A DNA stretch of 12,000 bases from Pseudomonadota bacterium (lineage in GTDB: Bacteria; Pseudomonadota; Gammaproteobacteria; Xanthomonadales; Xanthomonadaceae), in contig JAHWKC010000046.1 of the NCBI GenBank assembly GCA_019348095.1, positions 1 to 12,000 of the forward strand. The letters are read 5' to 3'. Of this stretch, positions 5,435 to 12,000 are shown piece by piece (position 1 is the stretch's first letter; every line of letters begins with the position of its first letter). The position numbers were made by a program, and so were the translations under genes. Under the pieces are notes generated by a model. The model was not told the origin of the DNA, ran no database searches, and was given only the letters and a program-made list of their open reading frames with translations.

Positions 5435-7441
5435 TCAGCCCAGCGCTTTGGCGACCTCGACCACCCGCTCGACGGTGAAGCCGAAGTGCGGGAACAGCTT
5501 CTCCGCCGGCGCGCTGGCGCCGAAGGTGTCGATGCCGACCACCGCGCCATCCAGACCGACGTACTTGCGCCAGAAGTCGCTGACGCCGGCCTCGATCGCG
5601 ACCCGCTTGCGACAGGCGTTGGGCAGCACCGATTCGCGGTAGGCGGCGTCCTGCCGGTCGAACACGTCGCTGCACGGCATCGACACCACCCGCACGCCAT
5701 CGCCCAGTCGCTCGGCCGCCTGCATCGCCAGGCCGACTTCCGAACCGGTGGCGATCAGGATCACCTCCGGGCTCGCGCCACCGCCGCGCAGCACGTAACC
5801 GCCGCGCGCGATGTCGTCCACCTGGCGCTGGTCGCGCGCCTGGTGCGCAAGGGTCTGGCGCGAGAACACCAGGCAGCTCGGGGCATCAGAGCGCTCGATC
5901 GCCATGCGCCACGCCACCGCCGACTCGACCGCATCGCACGGCCGCCATACGTCGTTGCCGGGGATGTAGCGCAGGCTCGCCAGGTGTTCGATCGGCTGAT
6001 GGGTCGGGCCGTCCTCGCCCAGTCCGATCGAGTCGTGGGTATAGACGTGGATCGCGTGCGCTCCCATCAGCGCGCTCATGCGCACCGCGTTGCGCGCGTA
6101 GTCGCTGAACACCAGGAAGGTCGCGTCGAACGGAATGAAGCCGCCGTGCAGGTTCAGGCCGTTGCTGATCGCGGTCATCGCGAACTCGCGCACGCCGTAA
6201 TAGACGTAGTTGGCGTCGGGGTCGTCGCTGTTGACCGATTTGCTGCCACTCCACAGGGTCAGGTTGGAATGGGCCAGGTCGGCCGAGCCGCCGACCAGCT
6301 CCGGCAGCCACGGCGCGAATTCGGCAATCGCCATCTGCGAGGCCTTGCGCGAGGCGATGCTGGGACCCTCGGCCTGCAACCTGGCGACGAATGCATCGGC
6401 CGCGGCGGTGAACCCGGCCGGCAGCTCGGCGTGCGAGCGCCGCACCAGTTCCTCGGCCGGTTGCGGGTGACGCTGCGCGTAGGCGTCGAACTGCCGGTTC
6501 CACTGCTCCTCGCGCGCAGTGCCGGCGTTGCCCGCGCGCCAGCCGTCGTAGATCTCCTGCGGGATCTGGAACGGCTGGTGCTCCCAGCACAGGCCGCTGC
6601 GGCATGCGGCGATCTCGTCCAGGCCCAGCGGCGCGCCGTGGCTGGACTCCTTGCCGGCCTTGTTGGGCGAGCCATAACCAATGGTGGTGCGGCAGCAGAC
6701 CAGGGTCGGCTTGTCGCTGCAGGCGATTGCCTGCTCGATCGCGGCCTTGATCGAATCGCTGTCGTGCCCATCGACACCGCGGACCACGTTCCAGCCGTAG
6801 GCCTCGAACCGCGCGGGGGTGTCGTCAGTGAACCAGCCCTCGACATTGCCGTCGATGCTGATGTGGTTGTCGTCCCAGAACGCGACCAGCTTGCCCAAGC
6901 CCCAGGTGCCGGCCAGCGAGGCGGCCTCGTGCGAGATGCCTTCCATCAGGCAGCCATCGCCCATGAACACCCAGGTGCGGTGATCGACGATTTCCATCTC
7001 CGGCCGGTTGAAGCGCTGGGCCAGCAGCTTCTCGGCCAGCGCCATGCCGACCGCGTTGGCGAAGCCCTGGCCGAGCGGGCCGGTGGTGGTCTCCACCCCC
7101 GGGGTCATGAAGTTTTCCGGGTGACCCGGGGTCTTGGACTCGAGCTGGCGGAAGTTCCTGAGGTCCTCGACCGAGAGGTCATAGCCGGCCAGGTGCAGCA
7201 GTGCGTACTGCAGCATCGATCCGTGGCCGTTGGACAGCACGAAGCGGTCGCGGTTGAACCACTTGGGGTTGTTCGGGTTGTGGCTGAGATAGTCGTTCCA
7301 CAGCACTTCCGCTATATCGGCCATGCCCATCGGCATGCCCGGATGGCCGGAGTTGGCGGCCTGCACAGCGTCGATGGCGAGGAAGCGGATGGCGTTGGCG
7401 AGGTCGCGGCGGGCAGGCTTGGCGGAGGCGGGCGTGGGCAT
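5435..7441 (-). CDS. tkt: Transketolase
   Basis: A 668-residue protein of normal bacterial length. It moves two-carbon ketol units between sugar phosphates in the non-oxidative pentose phosphate pathway, using thiamine diphosphate and a divalent metal. Visible landmarks: [11 protein letters not shown] with H33; the cofactor motif [13 protein letters not shown] (161-173) with D162, N192 and I194 as expected metal ligands; [18 protein letters not shown] (252-269); the catalytic glutamate E419 in [22 protein letters not shown] (475-491); and the C-terminal domain with IATGSEVG. All key residues are present. ATG 7441 matches the family N-terminus; 34 further upstream codons fall in repeat DNA and are rejected. 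The Shine-Dalgarno is weak. It is transcribed toward the cyclase gene, lies 244 bases downstream of the symporter, and is probably its own transcription unit. Confidence 0.97.
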   Translation of the reverse strand: MPTPASAKPARRDLANAIRFLAIDAVQAANSGHPGMPMGMADIAEVLWNDYLSHNPNNPKWFNRDRFVLSNGHGSMLQYALLHLAGYDLSVEDLRNFRQLESKTPGHPENFMTPGVETTTGPLGQGFANAVGMALAEKLLAQRFNRPEMEIVDHRTWVFMGDGCLMEGISHEAASLAGTWGLGKLVAFWDDNHISIDGNVEGWFTDDTPARFEAYGWNVVRGVDGHDSDSIKAAIEQAIACSDKPTLVCCRTTIGYGSPNKAGKESSHGAPLGLDEIAACRSGLCWEHQPFQIPQEIYDGWRAGNAGTAREEQWNRQFDAYAQRHPQPAEELVRRSHAELPAGFTAAADAFVARLQAEGPSIASRKASQMAIAEFAPWLPELVGGSADLAHSNLTLWSGSKSVNSDDPDANYVYYGVREFAMTAISNGLNLHGGFIPFDATFLVFSDYARNAVRMSALMGAHAIHVYTHDSIGLGEDGPTHQPIEHLASLRYIPGNDVWRPCDAVESAVAWRMAIERSDAPSCLVFSRQTLAHQARDQRQVDDIARGGYVLRGGGASPEVILIATGSEVGLAMQAAERLGDGVRVVSMPCSDVFDRQDAAYRESVLPNACRKRVAIEAGVSDFWRKYVGLDGAVVGIDTFGASAPAEKLFPHFGFTVERVVEVAKALG

Positions 7442-7465
7442 GGGCAATAGGTCTTCGCGGCGGGA

Positions 7466-7598
7466 AGCCCCTCTCCTTGTGGAGCGGGGTCGGGGTGAGG
7501 GGTCGGCGGAGCGTCGGTGAGAGTCGCAGCCGGCACGCGGCATGCTGGCACTTCATCACCGCGCCACCGTCCGCCTTCTCCTGGGGGGAGAAGGACGG
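7466..7598. repeat. Hairpin-rich intergenic block before transketolase
   Basis: Two structures lie here. At 7468-7502, CCCCTC and GAGGGG bracket a smaller CTCC/GGAG hairpin; this is the CCCCTCACCCCGACCCC-type repeat common in Xanthomonad intergenic DNA. At 7574-7594, CCTTCTCC pairs perfectly with GGAGAAGG around a five-base loop, with a further CCGT/ACGG pair outside (7567-7598). The second could end transcription coming from the symporter gene, though no T-run follows on the minus strand. Confidence 0.5.
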
Positions 7599-7685
7599 AA
7601 CGGGCGCCATTGTCCCATCCGTCCGCCGTGCTGTCGCGCCGGGTCGCTGACCGCACCCAGGGGCCCGCCGCAGCGGGCGCCGGGC

Positions 7686-9020
7686 TCACGCCACTGGCGG
7701 CGCGCTCGCCTGCGCGACCTTGTCGGTGCCCTGACCGAACTCGCTGCGCCCGATCACCACCGACCCGACCATGTCGCCGCCGACATTGACCCCCGTGCGG
7801 CACATGTCGAGCAACCGGTCGACGCCGAGGATCAGGCCGATGCCCTCCGGCGGGATGCCGAACATCACCAGGATCATCGCGATCACCGGCAGCGAGCCGC
7901 CTGGCACGCCGGCCGCACCGATCGAGCCGAAGATGCACAGCACCAGGATCATCCCCTGCTGCACCAGGCTCAGCTCGACGCCGAAGAACTGGGCGAGGAA
8001 CAGCACGGTGATGCCCTCGAACAAGGCGGTGCCGTTCATGTTGGCGGTGGCGCCGAGCGTGCAGACGAAGCGCGCGACGCGACGCGGCACGCCGAGGTTG
8101 TCCTCCGACACCTTCAGCGTGGTTGGCAGGGTCGCGCTGGAAGACGAAGTCGAGAATGCCGTCAATAGGGCCGGCTGCGCGTTGCGGAAGAACGCCAGCG
8201 GCGACATCCCGCCGAATACCCGCAGCAGTATCGGAAACACGATGAACAGGTGGATGCCGAGCGCCAGCAGCACGGTGCCGACGAAGCGCGCAAGCTGAAC
8301 CAGCACGTCGAAACCGAGCACCGCGGTGATCGAGAACAGCAGCGCGGCGACCGCATACGGCGCCAGCTCGATCACCCAGCCGATCAGCTTCAGGCAGATG
8401 TCGTAGATGCCCTGCACCGCGCCGACGAAGCTGCGGGTGCCGTCGCTGCGGATCACCGTGGCGGCGATGCCGAACATCAGCGCGAAGAACATCACCGCGA
8501 TCAGGTCGCCCGCGGCCGCGGCGGCCACCGGGTTGCGCGGCACGATGTTGAGCAGCAGGTCGATACCGGAAATGGTGCCGCCGCTGCCGGCGATCTCGGC
8601 CGAACGCGCACTGGACTCGGCCAGCAGCGTGTCCGCGACCTCCGGCGGCAGCCCGAGGCCGGGCTGCAGCACATTGACCAGGAGCAGGCCGATGGTGACC
8701 GCGATGCTGGTCACCGCCAGGATCCACAGCAGCGTCTTGCCGCCGATGCGGCCCAGCGAGTGCGGGTCGCCGATCTCCACCACGCCCAGCACCAGCGCCG
8801 AGAACACCAGCGGGATCACCAGCATGAACAGCAGGCGCAGGAACAGCTGCCCGATCGGGTCGGTGACATAGGTCACCAGCGTGTCGAGCCAGCCGGCATC
8901 GGCGGCGAACAGGTTGGCCAGGATGCCGGCGCCGGCGCCGAGCACGAAGCCGATCAGCATCCGGGTGTGCAGCGCCATCTTCGGCTTGCCGGCGCCGGCA
9001 GCGGTGTGGTGTTCGGACAT
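7686..9020 (-). CDS. Dicarboxylate/amino acid:cation symporter (DAACS family)
   Basis: A 444-residue inner-membrane protein of the SDF/DAACS family (GltP, DctA, GltPh relatives), which takes up acidic amino acids or C4-dicarboxylates with Na+ or H+. The first re-entrant hairpin carries the serine-rich STSSSSATLPTTL at 290-302. NMNGT at 327-331 is the cation-binding motif. D405 and R408 in DRLLDMCRTGVNVGGD correspond to the GltPh residues D394 and R397 that hold the substrate amino and side-chain carboxyl groups, which favours an acidic substrate. Eight or more hydrophobic segments are present and the length is normal. The ATG at 9020 has GGGGGAAAT about nine bases upstream as a ribosome binding site. 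The exact substrate cannot be decided. The gene appears monocistronic, with repeats on both sides. Confidence 0.93.
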   Translation of the reverse strand: MSEHHTAAGAGKPKMALHTRMLIGFVLGAGAGILANLFAADAGWLDTLVTYVTDPIGQLFLRLLFMLVIPLVFSALVLGVVEIGDPHSLGRIGGKTLLWILAVTSIAVTIGLLLVNVLQPGLGLPPEVADTLLAESSARSAEIAGSGGTISGIDLLLNIVPRNPVAAAAAGDLIAVMFFALMFGIAATVIRSDGTRSFVGAVQGIYDICLKLIGWVIELAPYAVAALLFSITAVLGFDVLVQLARFVGTVLLALGIHLFIVFPILLRVFGGMSPLAFFRNAQPALLTAFSTSSSSATLPTTLKVSEDNLGVPRRVARFVCTLGATANMNGTALFEGITVLFLAQFFGVELSLVQQGMILVLCIFGSIGAAGVPGGSLPVIAMILVMFGIPPEGIGLILGVDRLLDMCRTGVNVGGDMVGSVVIGRSEFGQGTDKVAQASAPPVA

Positions 9021-9096
9021 GCGTCTATTTCCCCCAGTGATCGGGCGAGCTTAGCAAACCCCCGGCAGGCAAAAACCGCCGTGGGCGCATCGCCGT

Positions 9097-9189
9097 GCGA
9101 TCCCCTGCAGGACGACCCGGGCGCGACGGGTTTCGCCGGCGCTGGGCGAACAGCATCGCGGCCATGGGCCGCTCCTGCAGGGGCGATCG
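9097..9189. repeat. REP-like palindrome variant with an inverted partner
   Basis: CATCGCGGCCATGGGCCGCTCCTGCAG at 9154-9180 is a variant of the REP unit seen at 636-711: same GATCGCGG...CCGCTCCT frame, different centre. Its right part, GCTCCTGCAGGGG with CGATCGC after it (9171-9189), is imperfectly repeated in inverse at 9097-9113. It lies upstream of the symporter gene in the 336-base gene-free stretch 9021-9356. Confidence 0.5.
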
Positions 9190-9214
9190 CGGTGTCCGTG
9201 CGGTCGCGATTTCC

Positions 9215-9293
9215 GTGGAGCCGAGCTTGCTCGGCTTGGTACCCGCACGAGAAACGTTGCCACCGTGGCGCAGCCGAGCAAGCTCGGCTCTAC
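9215..9293. repeat. Inverted pair of AGCCGAGCTTGCTCGGCT palindromes
   Basis: Two 22-base arms (9215-9236 and 9272-9293) are inverted copies with one mismatch, separated by 35 bases. Each arm is a perfect 8-bp palindrome with a two-base centre, so the DNA can fold as two small hairpins or one long one. The GTAGAGCCGAGC edge is typical of Xanthomonad/Stenotrophomonas REP families and differs from the family at 636-920. The stretch 9021-9356 contains only these repeats, a small hairpin at its right end, and no gene I can support. Confidence 0.7.
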
Positions 9294-9323
9294 AAACGTG
9301 TGGCGGCGCGGCAACGCCGCCCG

Positions 9324-9358
9324 GATCACCGCTCACCTCGCTGGGATGCGCGGTGATC
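9324..9358 (-). terminator. Weak hairpin at the end of batD
   Basis: GATCACCGC (9324-9332) and GCGGTGATC (9350-9358) form a perfect 9-bp stem with a 17-base loop. The right arm runs into the first two bases of the batD stop codon complement, so the hairpin would form at the very 3' end of the batB-batD message. No T-run follows, so it may protect or end the transcript, but this is uncertain. Confidence 0.35.
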
Positions 9359-11048
9359 AGGTCCCGGGATAGAGCGGCGGCAGCGGCGAGGGTTCCGGCG
9401 CAGAGACCTCTCTCCAGCGTGGCCCACGCGCGAAGGCCGCGCGCAGTTGCGCACGCGCGGCCACGCCGTCGCCATCGCCCCAGCGCGCGCGCTGCATCGA
9501 GGCGAGCGCCTCGCGCTGGGCCGGATCGTCGAACCGGGCGATCAGCGCGTCGACGTCGCGCGCAGGCGGCTGCGCCATCGCGCAGAGGATGTCGGCGACC
9601 TCGCCGAAGTCGCCGGTATCCAGCGCGCGTTTGAGCGCGGCCGAGCCGGGCAGCGGTGCATGCCGGGCGTCGGCGGAACGCCCGCCGGAGGCGGCTGACG
9701 CGGCGCCGCCGTGCCGTCGGCGTTGCAGCGCCCACAACAGCGTGACCAGCCACAACGCCGCAAAGACCAGTGCAGCGGCCGCCCAGGCCCGATGCACCCC
9801 GCCGTCCGCTGTCGGCGAGGTGATCGACCGATCGCCCGCGAGCGGCGCGGGTTCGACCGCCCGCGTCGGCGCCGGCGCGCCGGCACCATCGGCCGCGGCG
9901 ACGTCCCACGACAGCGGCGGCAGCGTCGCGGTGCGTGCATTGCCCGCACGCACGTCCCACCACGGCAGACGCATCCCGCCCAGCTCCACCTCGCCGGCGT
10001 GGCCCGGCACCAGCGAGAACCGGCGCGTCAGCTTCACCCGCGGGCGGCCGTCGACAAAACTCTCGTCGGCCTGCACCGGTTCGGCGAACACCTGCACGCC
10101 ATCGATCGGCGGCAACTGCAGCTCGGGCATCTGCGCGGCGGTGGCGCCATCGGCGGTGGCCTCGATGGTCAGCGTGGCGGCGGCGCCGACGCGCAGGTCC
10201 TGCGGGGTGGACTGGTATCTCAATTGCAGGTCATGCAGCGGCAGCCACGGCTGCGCTGCGCCCGCCGGGACCGGACGCACCTGCAGGAAACGCGGCGGCG
10301 CCTGCGCCTGCAAGACATCGCCGCGGCCGCCGAAGAAGTCATCGAACATGCCCACCGCACCGCGGCCCTCGAAACTCGCGCCGGGGATGGTCAGGGTGCC
10401 GCTGCGTTCGGGGATCAGCTGGTAGCGCCGCTCCACGACGTTGTAGCGCCGCCCGTCGATCTGGCGGGTGTACTGCGCATCGGTGCCGACCCGCTGCAGC
10501 GAGGCGCCCTCGGGTGCGGGCTGGTCGATCTGGCCGGAGATCAGCGGCACTGCCGAGTACAGCCGCACCACCCAGCCAACCGCCTGCTGCACGTAGGGGT
10601 CGGCGTCGTCGGCTTCGCTCTCGATGAACACCGCATCGCCTGCCCGCGCCGGGGTGCGCGTGGACGCGGGGGCCACCACCAGCGATAGCGGCTGGGTGCG
10701 CTCGCCGCCGACATCGAGCGCGGGAATGGTCAGCACGCCCTGGCGCAGCGGCCGCAACGCCACCGCGTGCAGCGTGCGATCGACCCGGCGGCCGTTAATC
10801 AGCTCCAGCTGACGCCGGCTGGTGTTGCCGGTGACGCGGAAGTCGCCTCGCAAGGGCGTGTAGTCCGGCGCACCGGAGAGCGCCGAGGTGGTTTCGATGT
10901 TGAGCGTGACCGTCTCGCCCAGCGCGATCCGGTCGCGGTCCAGCCAGGCGCGCGCCTGCGCCGATGCCTCCGCGCCGAAGCCCGACAACAGCAGCAGGAT
11001 GCAGCACTGCAGTGCACGGATGACTGACGACGGCGACATGGCGTTCAT
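9357..11048 (-). CDS. batD: BatD family protein (Bacteroides aerotolerance operon type)
   Basis: A 563-residue exported membrane protein. Residues 10-30 form a signal peptide ending in AEASA, just before QARAWLDRDRIALGETVTL, the usual start of the BatD extracytoplasmic beta-domains. A second beta-domain begins near 280 (RVGAAATLTIEATADG). One transmembrane helix at about 421-441 is followed by Arg residues and a helical cytoplasmic tail. In bat operons (moxR, DUF58, batA, batB, batD) these proteins form a membrane assembly linked to the MoxR ATPase and envelope stress; the exact role is unsettled. The start ATG 11048 overlaps the stop of the preceding gene as ATGA, indicating coupling; ATG 11039 has better spacing from GGGAGA and is an alternative. 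No truncation is seen. Confidence 0.88.
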   Translation of the reverse strand: MNAMSPSSVIRALQCCILLLLSGFGAEASAQARAWLDRDRIALGETVTLNIETTSALSGAPDYTPLRGDFRVTGNTSRRQLELINGRRVDRTLHAVALRPLRQGVLTIPALDVGGERTQPLSLVVAPASTRTPARAGDAVFIESEADDADPYVQQAVGWVVRLYSAVPLISGQIDQPAPEGASLQRVGTDAQYTRQIDGRRYNVVERRYQLIPERSGTLTIPGASFEGRGAVGMFDDFFGGRGDVLQAQAPPRFLQVRPVPAGAAQPWLPLHDLQLRYQSTPQDLRVGAAATLTIEATADGATAAQMPELQLPPIDGVQVFAEPVQADESFVDGRPRVKLTRRFSLVPGHAGEVELGGMRLPWWDVRAGNARTATLPPLSWDVAAADGAGAPAPTRAVEPAPLAGDRSITSPTADGGVHRAWAAAALVFAALWLVTLLWALQRRRHGGAASAASGGRSADARHAPLPGSAALKRALDTGDFGEVADILCAMAQPPARDVDALIARFDDPAQREALASMQRARWGDGDGVAARAQLRAAFARGPRWREVSAPEPSPLPPLYPGT

Positions 11049-12000
11049 TCTCCCGGGTCACCGCGCAACTGGCGGCGCTCGTATTCGATGCGGAACTTCT
11101 CGCGCAGCAGGCCGCCCGGGTCATCGGGCACGCGCTGCAGCCAGGCCTCGTTGGCGAGCCGGCGCTCGCGCTCGGCCGCGGTTTCCGGTGCGCGTGGCGG
11201 CGGCCCCGGTTGTGCCTGCTCGGCCTGCGCTTGCTCCTGCGCCTGCTGCAGCGCGCGCTGCATGGCTTCGCGTTGTGCGGCGTCGGCGGCTTGCTGGGCT
11301 TCTGCGTCGGCGGGGTCGGCCTCGGCGGCCGGATCCGCCTCATCCGGTGGCTGCCCGGTCTGCTGCGGCGGCGCACCCTGCTGCGGCGGTGAGGGCTGGC
11401 CGCTCTCGCTCTCGCCCTCCCCCTCGCCCGGCTGCGGTTCGCCATCCTGGCCCGGCTCCGGTTGCGCGCCGGGGTCGGGCTGCTGGCCCTGCGGTGGCTG
11501 GCGCTTCATGGCGGCCTCGACCGCGCGCTTGTTGGCGAGCGCATCCGGCATGCCCGGCTGGCGCTCCAGCGCCTCCTCGTAGGCCTTGATTGCCTGCTGA
11601 TATTCACCGGCCTTGGCCAGCGCGTTGCCCAGGTTGTACTGGCCGTCCGCGCTGTCGAGCGCGAAGCCGAGGACGAGCAGGCCCCCTCGCTCGATGACGG
11701 CCCGCTTGGTGGCGTCGTCGGCGCCCTTGCCGCCGAGCTTGAAGTCGACGCCGCGTCCGCCCTTTGGCGTCGCGATGGTGATGCGCCCGGGAGCGCCGGC
11801 CTCCGCGATGACCTTCGCCTCGAGCTCGTCGTTGGTGGCGTTCAGCAGCGCGTGCTCGACGCCGTTCTCCGAGAGCAGCAGCGACAGCGCCATCGCGAAG
11901 GCGCCCTTGACCGGGGCCGGGATGCTGCGTGAGTTGAACGGCGGCGCGAGCAGCACGAAGCCGGTGGCGCGGGCCACGCCGAGCAGCAGAGCCGCCAGGG
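11045..12000 (-). CDS. BatB-like TPR protein C-terminus, 5' partial, with a chimeric N-terminal part
   Basis: The frame is open from the right edge to TGA at 11047-11045. From about 11660 downward it is the C-terminal part of a Xanthomonad vWA-TPR (BatB/BatC-type) protein: one TPR unit ADGQYNLGNALAKAGEYQQA continuing to ALERQPGMPDA, then AVEAAMKR, a long Pro/Gln/Glu-rich low-complexity linker, an Ala/Gln-rich coiled helix, and the conserved tail WLQRVPDDPGGLLREKF. It should sit in the membrane with BatA and BatD. The vWA domain and membrane helices expected before the TPR are missing. In their place, in frame, are a SecA-like segment and, before it, a FliR-like segment. The TPR half and the coupling to batD are trustworthy. 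The N-terminal third probably is not part of this gene. A GTG at 11977 gives the longest local start but lies in the FliR-like part. Confidence 0.75.
   Translation of the reverse strand, partial: LAALLLGVARATGFVLLAPPFNSRSIPAPVKGAFAMALSLLLSENGVEHALLNATNDELEAKVIAEAGAPGRITIATPKGGRGVDFKLGGKGADDATKRAVIERGGLLVLGFALDSADGQYNLGNALAKAGEYQQAIKAYEEALERQPGMPDALANKRAVEAAMKRQPPQGQQPDPGAQPEPGQDGEPQPGEGEGESESGQPSPPQQGAPPQQTGQPPDEADPAAEADPADAEAQQAADAAQREAMQRALQQAQEQAQAEQAQPGPPPRAPETAAERERRLANEAWLQRVPDDPGGLLREKFRIEYERRQLRGDPGE
11656..11887 (-). other. SecA-like helicase segment inside the chimeric ORF
   Basis: Read on the minus strand, this stretch of about 75 codons matches part of helicase domain 2 of SecA, the preprotein-translocase ATPase: LLSENGVEHALLNA corresponds to LL..RGI.H.VLNAK, then EAKVIAEAG corresponds to EAEI.AQAG, ITIATPKGGRGVDFKLGG to the motif VTIATNMAGRGTDIKLGG, and GGLLVLG to GGL.VIGTERH. 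The canonical Asn-Met-Ala and Thr are changed (PKG, V), so it is a diverged SecA. It changes to TPR text right after LGF, before the SecA motif that should follow. Confidence 0.6.
11872..12000 (-). other. FliR-like segment at the right edge of the window
   Basis: About 42 codons on the minus strand read as the N-terminal region of FliR, the flagellar export-gate membrane protein: a hydrophobic helix LAALLLGVARATGFVLLAP, then the signature APPFNSRSIPAPVKGAFAMAL. It stops at about SLLLS, where SecA-like text takes over. No other flagellar gene is in the window. From memory the style APPFNSRSIPAPVK is closest to actinobacterial FliR proteins; no search was made. Confidence 0.55.

Noticed and set aside
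5486..7450. 654-codon open frame on the plus strand
   Set aside because: It lies antisense to transketolase, whose every catalytic motif is intact. The protein is Arg/His/Gly/Val-rich with no recognisable domain, a typical high-GC shadow.
7442..7543. 34 extra codons upstream of transketolase
   Set aside because: They fall in a hairpin repeat and are Arg/Ser/Pro-rich; the family N-terminus begins at ATG 7441.
7312..8727. 471-codon minus-strand frame across the symporter and transketolase starts
   Set aside because: It is a different frame of two well-supported genes and the repeat-rich gap between them, with no family features.
8250..9356. 368-codon plus-strand frame opposite the symporter
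   Set aside because: Low-complexity Gln/Asp/Arg/His-rich shadow that also runs through the REP-like repeats.
11390..11520. Tandem-repeat-like low-complexity DNA
   Set aside because: It encodes the Pro/Gln/Glu-rich linker of the BatB-like protein; the units are irregular and no separate repeat element is needed to explain it.

Overview
The window is GC-rich and its main body looks like a chromosomal segment from the family Xanthomonadaceae (Lysobacter/Luteimonas-like). The reasons are a Clp-type regulator C-terminus (Clp is the Xanthomonas CRP-like protein), a BatB/BatD pair with Xanthomonad-type tails, a BlaI plus M56-TonB pair, and intergenic REP-like palindromes typical of this group. Most genes look like ordinary housekeeping or regulatory genes. 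I recognise no phage, plasmid, CRISPR array, tRNA or rRNA.

Layout. 1-612 (+): an open frame that enters from the left edge and ends as the C-terminal half of Clp, but whose first ~80 codons read as the N-terminus of an NrfD/PsrC-type membrane anchor. 613-956: a gene-free stretch with REP-like palindromes and a ~105-bp palindromic repeat. 957-1706 (+): TSUP/TauE-SafE permease. 1707-1801: repeat with competing hairpins between convergent genes. 1802-3508 (-): M56 (BlaR1-like) metallopeptidase ending in a TonB C-terminal domain, overlapping 3492-3863 (-), a BlaI/MecI repressor with a good operator and promoter candidate upstream. 4030-5337 (+): REC-REC-GGDEF diguanylate cyclase with both phosphoacceptor positions substituted. 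5435-7441 (-): transketolase. 7686-9020 (-): dicarboxylate/amino acid:cation symporter. 9021-9356: second repeat-rich intergenic stretch. 9357-11048 (-): BatD, overlapping by ATGA the C-terminal part of a BatB/TPR protein (11045 to the right edge).

The most notable observation is that both ends of the window are mosaics. On the left, NrfD-like sequence runs in frame into Clp. On the right, reading the minus strand, FliR-like sequence runs in frame into SecA-like helicase sequence, which then runs in frame into the TPR part of BatB. Each join falls where the two families have similar residues. The simplest explanation is chimeric assembly at the tips of a contig, with the ends belonging to other organisms. 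A genuine set of fusions, including a membrane-tethered Clp DNA-binding domain that lacks its nucleotide-binding domain, would be remarkable but needs read-level proof.

Within the trustworthy core, the best candidates for new biology are the BlaI/M56-TonB module with its palindromic operator and the diguanylate cyclase whose second receiver carries a natural Asp-to-Glu change.
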